A DNA stretch of 64,000 nucleotides from Ryuthela nishihirai (GCA_038380435.1 JAWZYU010000019.1:19927801-19991800); one strand, 5' to 3'; shown: positions 20,256 to 31,481, counted from the first letter of the stretch. Notes: generated by a model from the letters alone, not told the origin. Made by a program: numbers and translations.

Positions 20256-20763
20256 ATCAGTCCACCTCATTGCAACGCTACGGATAAATAAATATCTAAA
20301 AACTTGCAACACTATTAACAAGAACAACTGATCTAGATTAACAGCATATCGCTTATAGAGAATATTTTCCGTAATATATATGATCGTTTACATACATACG
20401 TATAACATGATCGTTTTCCAACAGGATATAATTTATGATTTTACGACTTCAGCAACCTCTATTGGTAGGAATTCAAATTAATGGATGACATGGTAGCAAT
20501 GTTTCGTGCTTATGCAACCTAAAAATAATTCATCAATTAATTTTTAAAACGAAACAGTTATACTTCTCAATCCCCCTAGGTGCAAGAGAGAAAAATTCTA
20601 TCAACGTAACCCTTTCACGGTCACATTCTAAGTCAGAAAATTCAAATGTCTAGTATGAACAGATAGCTTATGGTGTTTTCAAACATGTGAAACGCAAGCA
20701 AAATTTTTAACGCGAAATTTCTATGGGGAATATCATGGGCTAGCTCAAATTATGTCTTCTACT
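20256..20763. other. AT-rich non-coding stretch
   Basis: No repeat family or coding signal recognised. Confidence 0.5.
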
Positions 20764-20774
20764 TTCTGCCTCGC

Positions 20775-21165
20775 GGGGCGGGGGTGGCTCAGTCGGTAGC
20801 GCGCCAGGTTCGTAATCTGTAGTTCCCAGGTTCGAGTCCCAGCTGGGTCAGCGTTGAGATTTATCTCCGCAAAAATTCCCCGCCCTGCCCACGGTCAGTA
20901 GGGGACACCGATGGACTTGGAAAGGCCGTCGTCCGTCGGATGGGACGTTAAGCCGTGGTCCCGTGTGCGGGAGAGCCATACCCTGTGCACGTTAAAGAAC
21001 ACGCTGGATGGCCTTGACGGGAGGCTACTATCTGTCTCCCAACAGCTGTTCCAGTGGATCCCCTCCCCCAACCTTCTCTGAGCCTTCGGGGTCCATGTGA
21101 CCTGGCCATTTAGCCCATGGTGTGCAAAAAAGTGCCTCTCAGAGGTAAAACAACCAACCAACCAA
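20775..21165 (+). mobile_element. SINE1, reference-quality full-length copy
   Basis: The head GGTGGCTCAGTCGGTAGCGC carries a Pol III A box, and GGTTCGAGTCC a B box. The stretch TAGCGCGCCAGGTTCGTAAT resembles the D-arm and anticodon arm of an elongator tRNA-Met-type gene. The body then runs through AGCGTTGAGATTTATCTCCG, GGATGGGACGTTAAGCC, GTGCACGTTAAAGAACACGC and GTGTGCAAAAAAGTGCC to a tail of CAACCAACCAACCAA. A perfect 11-bp duplication, TTCTGCCTCGC, flanks it (20764-20774, 21166-21176). SINEs encode no protein: the open frames through this family on both strands are incidental. Confidence 0.97.
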
Positions 21166-21176
21166 TTCTGCCTCGC

Positions 21177-21747
21177 AAAAAAGGTGAAGAAAAATCTCTC
21201 ATTGAGTCGATCTTATTGAGTTTCAGGTAAAATGGAAGTTTAAGTTTGCTGCTTTGGTTGTGTCATTTATTGTGTATTAAGACCCGAAGAAGAAGGTACT
21301 CTTCTACATAAAGAACGGATATAATCTAAAAGCTGTATGTAGCTTGTCCTGGTTTCTCATACACCATGCAAACATTTACACAAAGACACTTTATTTGATT
21401 TAGTAGTTATGTACGCTAGCCACTGGACCAGGTAGGGCTATATCCCAAGTACACAGTAGGGTTGCAATGTCGGGTAAAGCTAATAGTTACAAAATAATTG
21501 AAAGAAACCTGCTATGAATTAGTCTTCAATTCTCAAATTAATCTTGGCAATTCTTCTGAAAGTCTGTTTCAAACGCGGATTTATTCGTGAATTCCTGAAT
21601 CATTCTTCAGGAATCCACAACTCTTCAATACACAATCTGAGATGCATTTCAATGTCACTACCTAACTTTAACGTAAAGAGAAAGTCCTTATAACACAATT
21701 TGAAAGGCAAGTGAAATAATTTCGTTTCAATGAACATTTCGTTATTT
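21177..21747. other. Unassigned sequence
   Basis: Moderately AT-rich with no repeat family or supportable exon. A small open frame at 21600-21785 on the minus strand runs into the adjoining SINE1. Confidence 0.4.
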
Positions 21748-22126
21748 TGGGTTGTTTTAACCTCTGAGCGACACTTTTTTTGCACGCATTGGACTAAATG
21801 GCCAGGTCACAAGGACCCCAAAGGCTCAGAGAAGGTTGGAGAGGGGGCCCATTGGAATATTTGTTAGGGGACATATGGTAGTCTCCCTAGCCCATCCAGC
21901 GTGTTCTCTAACGTGCACATGGTATTGATCTCCCGCACACCGGGCCACGGCTTGGCGTCCCATCCGACGGACCGCGGCCTTTCCAAGCCCATCGGTGTCC
22001 CCTGCTGACCGTGGGCAGGGCGGGGAGTTTTGCGGAGATAAATCTCAACGCTGGCCCAGCTAGGACTCGAACCTGGGAACTGCAGATTATGAGGTTGGCG
22101 TGCTACTGACTGACCCCCCCCACCCC
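21748..22126 (-). mobile_element. SINE1, moderately diverged
   Basis: Tail complement TTTGGGTTGTTTTAACC to head complement, GACTGACCCCCCCCACCCCC. It has a short deletion in the TCCCGTCAAGG region and no clear flanking duplication. Confidence 0.92.
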
Positions 22127-22332
22127 CGAAAAGAAATCGGAAAGCAGTTATGTTCACGAATATGGTTTTGGATTGTGGAGTTTTTCTTACTTATGAACAG
22201 CACATTTTTTGTACACAATGCACTAAACGGAAGGCCCTGCATCACAAACTTTTTACTGTAAATTGGTTTTGCCATTTGATAATACCTGTATCACCCAAAT
22301 GCTTTTTAACCCATTCCCTCCGGAAGATATAT

Positions 22333-22718
22333 TGCGGGCGGGGGTGGCTCAGTAGGTAGCGCGTCAGGCTCGTAATCTGTAGTTCCCAGGTTCGAGTCCC
22401 AGCTGGGTCAGCGTTGAGATTTATCTCCGCAAAAATTCCCCGCCCTGCCCACGGTCAGTAGGGGATACCGATGGGCTTGGAAAGGCCGCCGTCCGTCTGA
22501 TGGGACGTTAAGCCGTGACCCCGTGTGTGGGAGAGCCATACCCTGTGCACGTTAAAGAACACGCTGGATGGCCTTGACGGGAGGCTACCATCTGTCTCCC
22601 AACAGCTGTTCCAGTGGGTCCCCTCCCCAACCTTCTCTGAGTCTTCGGGGTCCATGTGACCTGGCCATTTAGCCCATGGTGTGCAAAAAAGTGCCGCTCA
22701 GAGGTAAAACAACCCAAC
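22333..22718 (+). mobile_element. SINE1, full length
   Basis: Perfect 13-bp duplication CCGGAAGATATAT at 22320-22332 and 22719-22731. The tail is a short AACAACCCAAC. Confidence 0.97.
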
Positions 22719-22731
22719 CCGGAAGATATAT

Positions 22732-23361
22732 CCTAATCAAGCATTGATAGCGTAAACAGAAATATGTGACTGTCTCATAATTAATTCGATTAACTTTAAA
22801 TTTCCTATATTTCCGTTATTACCTCGGAAACATTGTCAAAGCAAACATCGGTTACTAAGGACGTTGACTTCATCTCCTCCCCGCAAAAACCCCTCCTCCT
22901 ACACCTGACACACGTTCAACGATCGATTACTTTTGTAGTTAATATCATCAATCAAGTCATTGACCTAAATGCATAGATTCGAGACTGTGGTAACTCGACG
23001 AGATGGTTTTTTTGACCTTGTTGGCTACATCGGAAAGGGAAATTTCTTTAATGTCTGTTTCGATTCTTGTAAGTGGGTGGCCTTGTGTTTCTATTGGCAA
23101 TGTGGAAAGCATTTGGAATGCCATAATTATAGGTTTATGCATCGAAGAGAAAGTGTTATAAGGAAATAATTGAAGTGAAATATTTTCTACTACTGATGTG
23201 GATTTTGAGGAGAATTGATTTATCTTGTTCACGAATAATTGAAAATCTGCTTTTGCTTTCTACTTCTTGGAAAGAGTCGGTGAAAGCAGTTAGGTAAAGA
23301 TAAAATGCACCTATGTTTCGGCGTCTTTTTATAACACAAATAAGTTATCACTTCTCCAATT
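22732..23361. other. Unassigned stretch
   Basis: Contains overlapping frames on both strands (22957-23232 minus, 22969-23169 plus). A good donor-like GTAAGTGGG lies at about 23069 on the plus strand, but no matching acceptor and no recognised protein. Confidence 0.35.
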
Positions 23362-23766
23362 GTACAGTTGCTCAAAACAATTTTTTTTTTAATTTTTTTT
23401 AGAAATTAGTGATCTGGCAACGTTCGTGTCACGTGACACGAAGGTTGCCAGATCACTAATTTCTATAAAAATCGTTGCCAGATATTTTTTCTGAATTTTG
23501 TTATCAACCATAATAATAATAATAAAAAAAATACCCCCTCAAGCAGCTGCTTGCCACAGAGGTCTGACAGGAGCCTGTCAGTTTATATGCCACAGTAGGA
23601 GATCTGAGAGGATGGCAAGACCTCAGCAGAAAAACGACACACATATCCATGCCTAATCCGGGGCTCGAACCCAGGTCCCTTAGATCAGTAGCCAAGCGTG
23701 CTAACCACTCGGCCACGGGACGGCTAATCAACCATAGTGTTCGGATATTTTTTTGAGCGACTGTAC
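23362..23766. mobile_element. Tc1-type MITE carrying a nested SINE2
   Basis: Left end GTACAGTTGCTCAAAA, central palindrome CGTGTCACGTGACACGAAGG, right end TTTGAGCGACTGTAC. The left arm has lost its middle portion. A SINE2 splits the right arm at ATCAACCAT. Confidence 0.93.
23512..23726 (-). mobile_element. SINE2, full length, nested in MITE
   Basis: Tail complement (AAT)nAAAAAAATACCCCC to head complement CGGCCACGGGACGGCT. The 9-bp duplication ATCAACCAT is at 23503-23511 and 23727-23735, and the sequence is part of the MITE itself. The ends define SINE2 as starting AGCCGTCCCGTGGCCGAGTG. Confidence 0.96.
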
Positions 23767-24186
23767 AAGAAAAAAAAAAATTAAAATCAATACTTGTAAA
23801 ATAGCATGATCATGATCAAACGGCGGAATCAAATAAAATATTTATTTTAAAAAGTTATGATTTATTATAATGCAGTTTTACGCAAATCATTATTATTTTG
23901 TCAGAAGTTATTTAACACGTACGAAATGATTGGTATATGAACCGTCCGTTTAAGTTATAACGGTGCTTGGGCTTAAGTTTTTTTTATATTAAATTTCTCG
24001 TCAAATTCGGCGAAGTACTCTTAAACTAGCTAGGCTGCTATTATGTATTTCCTCTGGATATTTTTTGACTTGTATTATTTTAATAGAAGGGAAAATTCAT
24101 AGAAGAAACCTGCACAGAAAGTGAAATATGGGTATTTAACGATATGGCTGATGCTTACATATATAAATGAAATATATAAAAATATT
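23767..24186. other. AT-rich non-coding stretch
   Basis: No recognisable gene or repeat. Confidence 0.5.
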
Positions 24187-24740
24187 TTTCATGCTGCTTA
24201 CTTGCGATGGAGGTTGGGTTGGGTTGTTTTACCTCGGAGCGGCACTTTTTTACACACCATGGGCTAAATGGCCAGGTCATATCGACCCCGAAGGCTCAGA
24301 GAAGGTTGAGGGAGGGGACCCACTGGAACAACTGTTGGCAGACAGATGGTAGCCTCCCGTCAAGGCCATCCAGCATGTTCTTTAACGTGCACAGGGTATG
24401 TCTCTCCCGCACACGGAGCCACGGCTTAACGTCCCATCCGACGGACGTCGGCCTTTCCAAGCCCATCGGTGTCCCCTACTGACCATGGGCAGGGCGGGAA
24501 TTTTGCGGAGATAAATTTCAACGCTGACCCAGCTGGGACTCGAACCTGGGAACTACAGATTAGAAGCCTGGCGCGCAACCGACTGAGCCACCCCCGCCCC
24601 GCGCTGGAGGTGAACAAGAACCTGTCAGCATAAAACGCCGTAGAGACGACCCTTGAGAAAGGCAAGATCTCAGCAGAAATACAACATATATAAAAATCCA
24701 TGCAGCATCTAAAATTCAAATCTATTTCCCTTTCAATAGT
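24187..24740 (-). mobile_element. SINE2, old, interrupted by SINE1
   Basis: The SINE2 tail side, CATGCTGCTTACTTGCGATGG, lies left of the SINE1 at 24215-24600. GAACAAGAACCTGTCAGC, CCTTGAGAAAGGCAAGATCTC and CAGCAGAAATAC follow to the right. The head is eroded beyond about 24700. Confidence 0.75.
24215..24600 (-). mobile_element. SINE1, full length, nested in SINE2
   Basis: Flanks GCGATGGAGGT (24204-24214) and GCGCTGGAGGT (24601-24611) form an 11-bp duplication with one mismatch. Tail complement is GGGTTGGGTTG. Confidence 0.95.
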
Positions 24741-25480
24741 GGAACAGTTTGAAACATTTTCATCAATCCGGTTGGAAGACGGGATCTCCTGGTTAGGCGC
24801 CAATCGCCCTATCAGGAACTGAAGTTGGTCCCTTTGAATCAGTGCGTTAAGTGATAAATCGGGGCATCCTAAAATAATCAGCAGCTTCTCTCTCAACTTT
24901 TAAAAGTAAAAAGATCCTAGTTATATCTCTTGTTGCTGAAGATGCAGATGTGCGTTTAAAACAGGGTTATTCTACCTGTTTTCATAGCGGGCAAATATTT
25001 TGGTTATTGGGCAATACCGAAGGCCAATAATTAATAATATACTGTTATGTAATGACAGTTTTTGGCGAGAGATTACACTAGAAATGGATGGCCTTAAGTA
25101 AAAACATCCTCCATATGTTGGAGAAGTCTGCTTTAAATTATTTTACCGTTTTTTGCACTTTCTATAAAAAAAAATGATCAGCATGCAGAATTTTTTATTT
25201 TATTTTAATCATGTAGAAAGCTAATATAATGCTTCAGACAACCTGGATCCACTTCTGGCCCTAATAGTTACACAATTGTTTTTCATTTCCAAGACTATTT
25301 TAAGCCTTGGTTTGGTGTCTTGTGATCTGATCGGTTAACTATTAAAACGACGATGCCATTTAATGATAAAACAGCCGAACTCAATCTAAAGTGGAAAAAG
25401 AGCCCATTTCGAGAAACACATTCTTACCGACATCGACAATTTACTTTATGACGACAATTACACCGTCTGAAAAACGCTTT
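24741..25480. other. Unassigned AT-rich stretch
   Basis: No repeat family or protein-like frame supported. Confidence 0.45.
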
Positions 25481-25768
25481 CTTTTACGGAAGCAACAAAG
25501 ATTTCCAGTAACAACCGAACGGCCACCAACAACAATAATCTTCAGAGGGACATTGTCGTGTTAAAACAGAGACAAAGAAACAAAAATGGGTCAAGATAGT
25601 CGTAGGAGGCAATAAAAGTGAAAACGCAATTTGAAAAAGTGCCGTAACTGTCTTTACGGAGACGGTGGTTGTTGTAGTAGGGACTGGAGGCCTGCGCATC
25701 GACTGGGTTTGCTGGTGACATCGCTGATCGATGTTTCAGGCCCCCCGACGAGCGACCCTTATTAGGAG

Positions 25769-25954
25769 ATGAGTTCCTTTCACATCTTTCTCGGCTGGAC
25801 TTCGAGGAACACTGAGTGGCCCTTAGTGACCGTCCAATGGGCCAACAATGGTAACAAGGCTTTCTTGCGTGAGGCTGTGGAGTGGCTACGAAACAATGGA
25901 CCGTGCATGGCTATATGTCGTCCGCGCTGTCACAACACGAACCGCTGCAGATGA
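25769..25954 (+). CDS. Candidate coding block, unrecognised
   Basis: This 61-codon ATG-led frame lies within a GC-richer island (about 25490-25980) in AT-rich surroundings. It contains WPLVTVQWANNGNKAFLREA followed by a Cys/Arg-rich end. An overlapping frame just upstream, after a possible acceptor ATGTTTCAG at 25740, reads PPDERPLLGDEFLSHLSRLD and stops at 25812-25814, so two readings compete. No family is recognised. It could be a terminal exon, a transposon fragment or a non-coding island. Confidence 0.2.
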   Translation: MSSFHIFLGWTSRNTEWPLVTVQWANNGNKAFLREAVEWLRNNGPCMAICRPRCHNTNRCR

Positions 25955-26196
25955 AATGTTCGGCGCGAGATGGACAATGCTTTAATTAAAAGACGACGCC
26001 GATCAGGGGAAAATGAAATAAAAAATGCACTACAATGGCATTCTGTAGCAAAAAATGGTTTATTGCATAGTGGTAAAATGTCACAGTCGTGACATTTAGT
26101 TCTTGCTATGCTTCAATGAATGTCATTTTTTTGTTACATTTGGACAAGGTTGTAGAAGAAATTAATATTTTTTTTTGGATAACACAATAAATGATA

Positions 26197-26689
26197 GATA
26201 ACAGATGGAAATCTAACTTCGACATTATATAACTTCTAAAATATGAATTTAATGGGGAAATATTACTGAAGATAAATTAAAGATCATAATCAAATCTATT
26301 TAAATCTCGATTTTAAACATTATTCGTTCAGTATTTTAAGAATTGCGGAAGTTGGAATATTAACAATAATTAGTTTTATCAAAAACAATTCAGAATTGCC
26401 TAAATATTGAAATAATTATTACGCAAAGTTATAAAATGCATATTTATTTTATTGTTTGAAACAATAATTATTAAGTTTTCATTTTTGACATAAATTCCAG
26501 ACACATTACTATTGTGAAATATTTCAGTTTCCTTAACCCTGTAAATGTTGAACGAATATTGTTAGAAATTGAGGTTTAAATGGAATTGATTGTGATCTTT
26601 TAATTTATCTACAGTCACATTTTTCATTAAATGCGTATTTTAGAAGTTTTAGCGCTTCGAAGTTAAATTCCTATTTCACATAACATGGA
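26197..26689. mobile_element. Long-inverted-repeat AT-rich element, copy A
   Basis: Left arm (CTGAAGATAAATTAAAGATC... near 26265) and right arm (GATCTTTTAATTTATCTACA... near 26594) are imperfect reverse complements over about 130 bp. Outer parts (TTCTAAAATATG / TATTTTAGAAG) also pair. The spacer (CAGTATTTTAAGAATTGCGG region) is shared with copy B at 57782-58333. No coding capacity. Confidence 0.75.
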
Positions 26690-26707
26690 TGTTCTCTAAT
26701 GTTTGGT

Positions 26708-27116
26708 CGGGGCGGGGGTGGCTCAGTCGGTAGCGCGCCAGGCTCGTAATCTGTAGTTCCCAGGTTCGAGTCCCAGCTGGGTCAGCGTTGAGATTTATCT
26801 CCGCAAAATTCCCCGCCCTGCCCACGGTCAGTAGGGGACACCGATGGGCTTGGAACAGGCCGCCGTCCGTCGGATGGGACGTTAAGCCGTGGCTCCGTGT
26901 GCGGGAGAACCATACCCTGTGCACGTTAAAGAACACGCTGGATGGCCTTGACGGGAGGCTACCATCTGTCTCCTAAAAGCTGTTCCAGTGGGTCCCCTCC
27001 TCCAACCTTCTCTGAGCCTTCGGGGTCCATGTGACCTGGCCATTTAGCCCATGGTGTGCAAAAAAAAAAAAGGGCCGCTCAGAGGTAAAACAATCCAATC
27101 CAATCAATCCAATCTA
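26708..27116 (+). mobile_element. SINE1, full length, with (CCAAT)n tail
   Basis: Perfect 11-bp duplication TAATGTTTGGT at 26697-26707 and 27117-27127. The tail is an AATCC/CCAAT array rather than AACCC, and the poly-A run before CCGCTCAG is expanded. Confidence 0.96.
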
Positions 27117-27127
27117 TAATGTTTGGT

Positions 27128-28334
27128 AAGGACAATGTATATGATGGATATCTCCGAATCGTTGATGTCCTGATTTTAAAAATCCTTTCTTTATTACAAC
27201 AATCCTATCAAACTTTAAGTGGGTCTACTAAACAAGAATGAAATTTTCTTCTTTTTTCCGTAATATTATCTTTCGATTCAGTTTTTGGTTTACATGTTTA
27301 GCGAAAAAAAAAAGTTTTATTCGATGTTGAAAAACAATTTTATCAAAAACTTCTGCCGGTTTTATTATTTAAATTAATTTTATTGGCATTACTTTCAAAT
27401 CTTAATTTTTCCTGTTCTTCACGTCAGTAATAAAAAATTATCCAACGTTATGGTCGGTTTGAAAAGGAAAGCAGTTAGGTTGGGGGAGGTATAAATTTGT
27501 TATTCTCCTCCTCACATCTTTACTTCATATTTAGTGATATATTGCAGTCAGAAATGTTCATTTCAGAAAAATTATTTATGTTTAATATTCAAAATTTTAC
27601 GCTCTCTCAGATTTTGAATGTGGTGATAGATGTGTTTGGAGAACTAAATTGCACAATCTGGTTGAGCCTCAGTTGCCCATGGCTGCTTGAAGAAGATGAT
27701 GATGATTTGAATGATTCTTTAAAGACGATTACATAGAAATGTTCATACCTTAAATGGGAGCAATTAAATGGAATTTTTCAACTTCCATTGCAATCATCTT
27801 TAGTAATGAAGGTTTTGTCATGGTGAAGGAATATACCAGAGTAATTGATCCTGTTGCGAGTTTTTCAATGCACCTCAAAAAAAGATTCACAAAGTTAATG
27901 CCACTCATTGCATTAAAAAAAAATGGAACAAAATTCCTCGTCTGAGAGTTAAAAATAATGTCGGAAACCCAAACCACAGAGAACGTCGCTGTCGTAGCCA
28001 TTTTATGTATGTGTTGTGGATTAATGCAAGAATCATCATCCAGAATCATCATCTCCAGTGAATTCCTTTTCCAAGAACTTTGCTATTAAAGTGGTCTTCT
28101 GATTAGAGTCTAAGCGTTCTAGGTGTACTTTTTGAGGTTTGAACATTTCTGTGTATCAGTGATAATTTTTTTGAAAGTTTTATTAAAGAAGTAGATTATA
28201 ATGTTGTTGTTTTTTTCTTTTAAGATTCTAACGTTTTGCATTTCTATAAAAACAATTCGTTTAAAATATTGTGTTTTAAATGTGACAACAAAAACCGACA
28301 ACGGCTGCATAATTTATGAGGGTACAATACAATT
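27128..28334. other. AT-rich stretch with weak ORFs
   Basis: Contains an acidic DDDD codon run in a frame at 27497-27736 and overlapping opposite-strand frames at 27750-28052. None has a recognisable domain or convincing splice context. Confidence 0.4.
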
Positions 28335-28346
28335 TTTTCCCGTAGG

Positions 28347-28789
28347 GTTTGGTTGTTTTACCTTTGAACGGCACTTTTTTGCACACCATGGGCTAAATGA
28401 CCAGGTCACATGGACCCCGAAGGCTCAGAGAAGGTTGGGGGAGGGGACCCACTGGAACAGCTGTCGGGAGACAGATGGTAGCCTCCCGTCAAGGCCATCC
28501 AGCGAGTTCTTTAACGTCACAGGGTATGTCTCTCCCGCACACGGGGCCACGGCTTAACGTCCGGACGGCGACGGACGGCGGCCTTCCAAGCCCATCGGTG
28601 TCCTCTACGACGGACTACTACTCTAACGACGGACGGCGGCCTTTCCAGCCCATCGGTGTCCCCTACTGACCGTGGGCAGGGCGGGGAGTTTTGCTGAGAT
28701 AAATCTCAACGCTGACCCAGCTGGGACTCGAACCTGGGAACTACAGATTACGAGCCTGGCGCGCTACCGACTGAGCCACCCCCGCCCCA
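28347..28789 (-). mobile_element. SINE1 with internal duplication
   Basis: Flanked by TTTTCCCGTAGG (28335-28346, 28790-28801). A segment of about 70 bp around GACGGACGGCGGCCTT...CCCATCGGTGTCC occurs twice with a junction insert at about 28560-28665. Confidence 0.94.
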
Positions 28790-28892
28790 TTTTCCCGTAG
28801 GAGTTTGGTTGTAGAAAAATATATCACTCATTATTAGACTGAAACCAACGTTATTGTTTTATTTTCACGCGCATCATCATTATTTTTTCACC

Positions 28893-28954
28893 TTCCCCTT
28901 TTCATTTCAAAGGCTTCGTCATCTTAAAGAATTTTGCGAGTGGAAGAGATCACG
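28893..28954. repeat. Dispersed repeat, copy 1
   Basis: CATTTCAAAGGCTTCGTCAT and CTTAAAGA...GAGTGG... AGA..TCACGC are shared with 31886-31955 and partly with 16843-16895. The family is not identified. Confidence 0.6.
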
Positions 28955-29145
28955 CCCATGAGCATCATTTTTTTTTGTGTGCACAGTGAGTTAACTGACC
29001 CTGTTACAAGGACCCCAAGAATTCAGTTGGGAAAGGGAACCCACAGAACATCTCTTAGGAGACAGACAGATGCCTCCCATCAACTCAGTATAGCATATTC
29101 TTTAACGTACTCAGGGTACGACTCTCCCTGCAAATGGCACTGCAA
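28955..29145 (-). mobile_element. SINE1 relic, heavily diverged
   Basis: Landmarks in order: TGTGTGCACAGTGAG, GTTACAAGGACCCCAAG, TTAGGAGACAGACAGATGCC, TTCTTTAACGT and GACTCTCCC. Ends are lost. Confidence 0.7.
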
Positions 29146-29195
29146 CATGGTAACTCGAGTTTTGTGTCTGACAAGCTCATGACTACTCAACAAGG

Positions 29196-29405
29196 TATAA
29201 AAATAAATAATAAATAAATACCCCCTCAAGCAGCTGCTTGCCACAGAGGTCTGACAGGAGCCTGTCAGTTTATATGCCACAGTAGGAGATCTGAGAGGAT
29301 GGCAGGACCTCAGCAGAAAACAACACGAACATCCATGCCTTACCCGGGGCTCGAACCCAAGTCCCGTAGATCAGTAGCCAAGCGCGCTAACCACTCGGCC
29401 ACGGA
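29196..29405 (-). mobile_element. SINE2, full length
   Basis: Tail complement (AAAT)n to the head complement ACTCGGCCACGG. Close to consensus. No clear target duplication found. Confidence 0.93.
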
Positions 29406-29744
29406 AGCAAATAACAATAAAAATAATAATGTTTCGTACTTTATAAGCTAATTAACAAACCGAAGGGAGATTTATGGTTGATTCTTTATGATTTATGATT
29501 TGGGGAACGAGAGTACATTTTTTATTTACTTTTTCGTATCGCCTGATAGGGGCAGCATGAAGTACAAGTAATATCTAAATTGAAATATGAAATAAATAAA
29601 TAATATATAAATTGTAATAATTACAACTTTAATTGCAGCAAAATGTTTAGCCTGAGACTTTATTTTTTTTTTTCATAGTACCAATGTTTAAATTGAAAAT
29701 TAAAGGAATTTTAAAGGAATCTATTGATTTATGCTTTCATTGTG
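29406..29744. other. AT-rich non-coding stretch
   Basis: Nothing recognised. Confidence 0.5.
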
Positions 29745-30420
29745 ACATCGAATTTTTTCTACAGAGATTGTATCTAATTATCGGCATCGGACTTTTTACG
29801 CTGGTAGCGTATCGAATTATTGATATAGAACATTTTCTACTGATATTATAACGTTAACAAAACCTTTTTTCATTTATAGCGGGGGGCGGGGGTGGCTCAG
29901 TCGGTAGCGCGCCAGGCTCGTAATCTGTAGTTCCCAGGTTCGAGTCCCAGCTGGGTCAGCGTTGAGATTTATCTCCGCAAAATTCCCCGCCCTGCCCACG
30001 GTCAGTAGGGGACACCGATGGGCTTGGAAAGGCCGCCGTCCGTCGGATGGGACGTTAAGCCGTGGCCCCGTGTGCGGGAGAACCATACCCTGTGCACGTT
30101 AAAGAACACGCTGGATGGCCTTGACGGGAGACTACCATCTGTCTCCCAACAGCTGTTCCAGTGGGTCCCCTCCCCCAACCTTCTCTGAGCCTTCGGGGTC
30201 CATGTGACCTGGCCATTTAGCCCATGGTGTGCAAAAAAGTGCCGCTCAGAGGTAAAACAACCCAACCCAACCCATTTATATCGTATTGAATTATCGCTGT
30301 TAAACATTTTTCACTGATATCGTATCCATGGAGTATTCATATCGACTGTATTCTCATTGTTTATCGTATGGTATTGTTGATGTAAAACTTTAGCCTATGA
30401 TATCGTATAGAATTAGAGGT
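29745..30420. repeat. Degenerate ~40-bp tandem array, split by SINE1
   Basis: Units containing (G)TATCGAATTAT, (G)ATNNAACATTTT and (A)CTGATATC recur from 29745 to 29870 and again from 30275 to 30420, on each side of a SINE1. Units are diverged and vary in spacing. It is another ATCG-rich minisatellite, separate from that at 39331. Confidence 0.6.
29879..30272 (+). mobile_element. SINE1, full length
   Basis: Inserted in the degenerate array with duplication CATTTATA at 29871-29878 and 30273-30280. Tail AACCCAACCCAACC. Confidence 0.96.
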
Positions 30421-30453
30421 CAACATTATTAGCGAGAGGAGGGGGGTTTCGTC

Positions 30454-31110
30454 TAGGATGTTTCACCTCTAAGCGGCACTTTTGTGCACATAATGCGCCT
30501 AAAATGCCGAGTCACAAAGGCCCCAGGGACTCATCCAGGGATTGGATTGGATTGTTTTACCTCTGAGAGGCACTTTTTTGCACACCATGGGCTAAATGGC
30601 CAGGTCACATGAACCCCGAGGACTCAGAGAAGGTTGGGGGAGGGGACCCACTGGAACAGCTGTTGGGAGACAGACGGTAGCCTCCCGTCAAGGCCATCCA
30701 GCGTGTTCTTTAACGTGCACAGGGTATGGCTCTCCCGCACACGGGGCCACTGCTTAACGTCCCATCCGACGGACGGCGGCCTTTCCAAGCCCATCGGTGT
30801 CCCCTACTGACCGTGGGCAGGGCGGGGAATTTTGCGGAGATAAATCTCAACGCTGACCCAGCTGGGACTCGAACCTGGGAACTACAGATTACGAGCCTGG
30901 CGTGCTACCGACTGAGCCATCCCCGCCCCCACTCATCCAGGGAGCTGCATAGGGAAGGGAACTCTTATACTGGATATCTGTGATGTTATCCAGTATAAAG
31001 TAAGTTAGCGATGATATATTTCGATGTCAATACAGTGGGATTCGAACCTGAGAACTGCAGATCGTTTACAGAGAATGGCGCATGTTACTAACTGAGCCAC
31101 TCCCACCCCT
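30454..31110 (-). mobile_element. SINE1, old, interrupted by SINE1
   Basis: Outer parts are 30454-30541 (TTTCACCTCTAAGCGGCAC) and 30944-31110 (GATTCGAACCTGAGAACTGC to GAGCCACTCCCACCCC), both much diverged. Confidence 0.85.
30542..30930 (-). mobile_element. SINE1 nested in SINE1
   Basis: Perfect 13-bp duplication ACTCATCCAGGGA at 30529-30541 and 30931-30943. Tail complement is (TTGGA)n, the (AATCC) tail type. Confidence 0.97.
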
Positions 31111-31158
31111 GAGGCAGGGCGTGGTTGGTAAAGTTTCCAATTGCCTATATATTAATTC

Positions 31159-31481
31159 GTACAGTCGCTTAAAAAAGTATCCGAACATTATGGTTGATTA
31201 CAGAATTCAGAAAAAAACATCTGGCAACGATTTGTTTTAGAAATTAGGATTAAAATTCTTTTAGAATTAAAAAATTCAATTAAAAATTAATTAAACAAAA
31301 TTTTAATTAAATGAAATTAAAATTTTTTTAGAATTAAAAAAAATAATTTTTTTATATATGGCAACCTTCGTGTACGTACAAGAAGGTTGCCAGATCACTA
31401 ATTTCTAAAAAAAAGTTGCCAGATATTTTTTCTGAATTCTGTAATGAACCATAGCGTTTAGATACTTTTTGAGCGACTGTA
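31159..31481. mobile_element. Tc1-type palindromic MITE with AT-rich expansion
   Basis: Both ends are intact: GTACAGTCGCTTAAAAAA at the left and TTTTTGAGCGACTGTA at the right. About 100 bp of AAATTAAAA-type sequence at about 31248-31355 expands the left arm. The central palindrome reads CTTCGTGTACGTACAAGAAG. Confidence 0.92.

Noticed and set aside
22957..23232. Minus-strand 91-codon frame and overlapping plus-strand frame with a GTAAGT
   Set aside because: Both strands are open, no domain is recognised and no acceptor pairs with the donor. Left as unresolved sequence.
27750..28052. Overlapping 100-codon and 63-codon frames on opposite strands
   Set aside because: AT-driven, hydrophobic low-information translations without splice context.
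29080..29280. Frames reading MAYKLTGSCQTSVASSCLRG (also at 23504, 47368, 47872)
   Set aside because: These are reading frames through SINE2.
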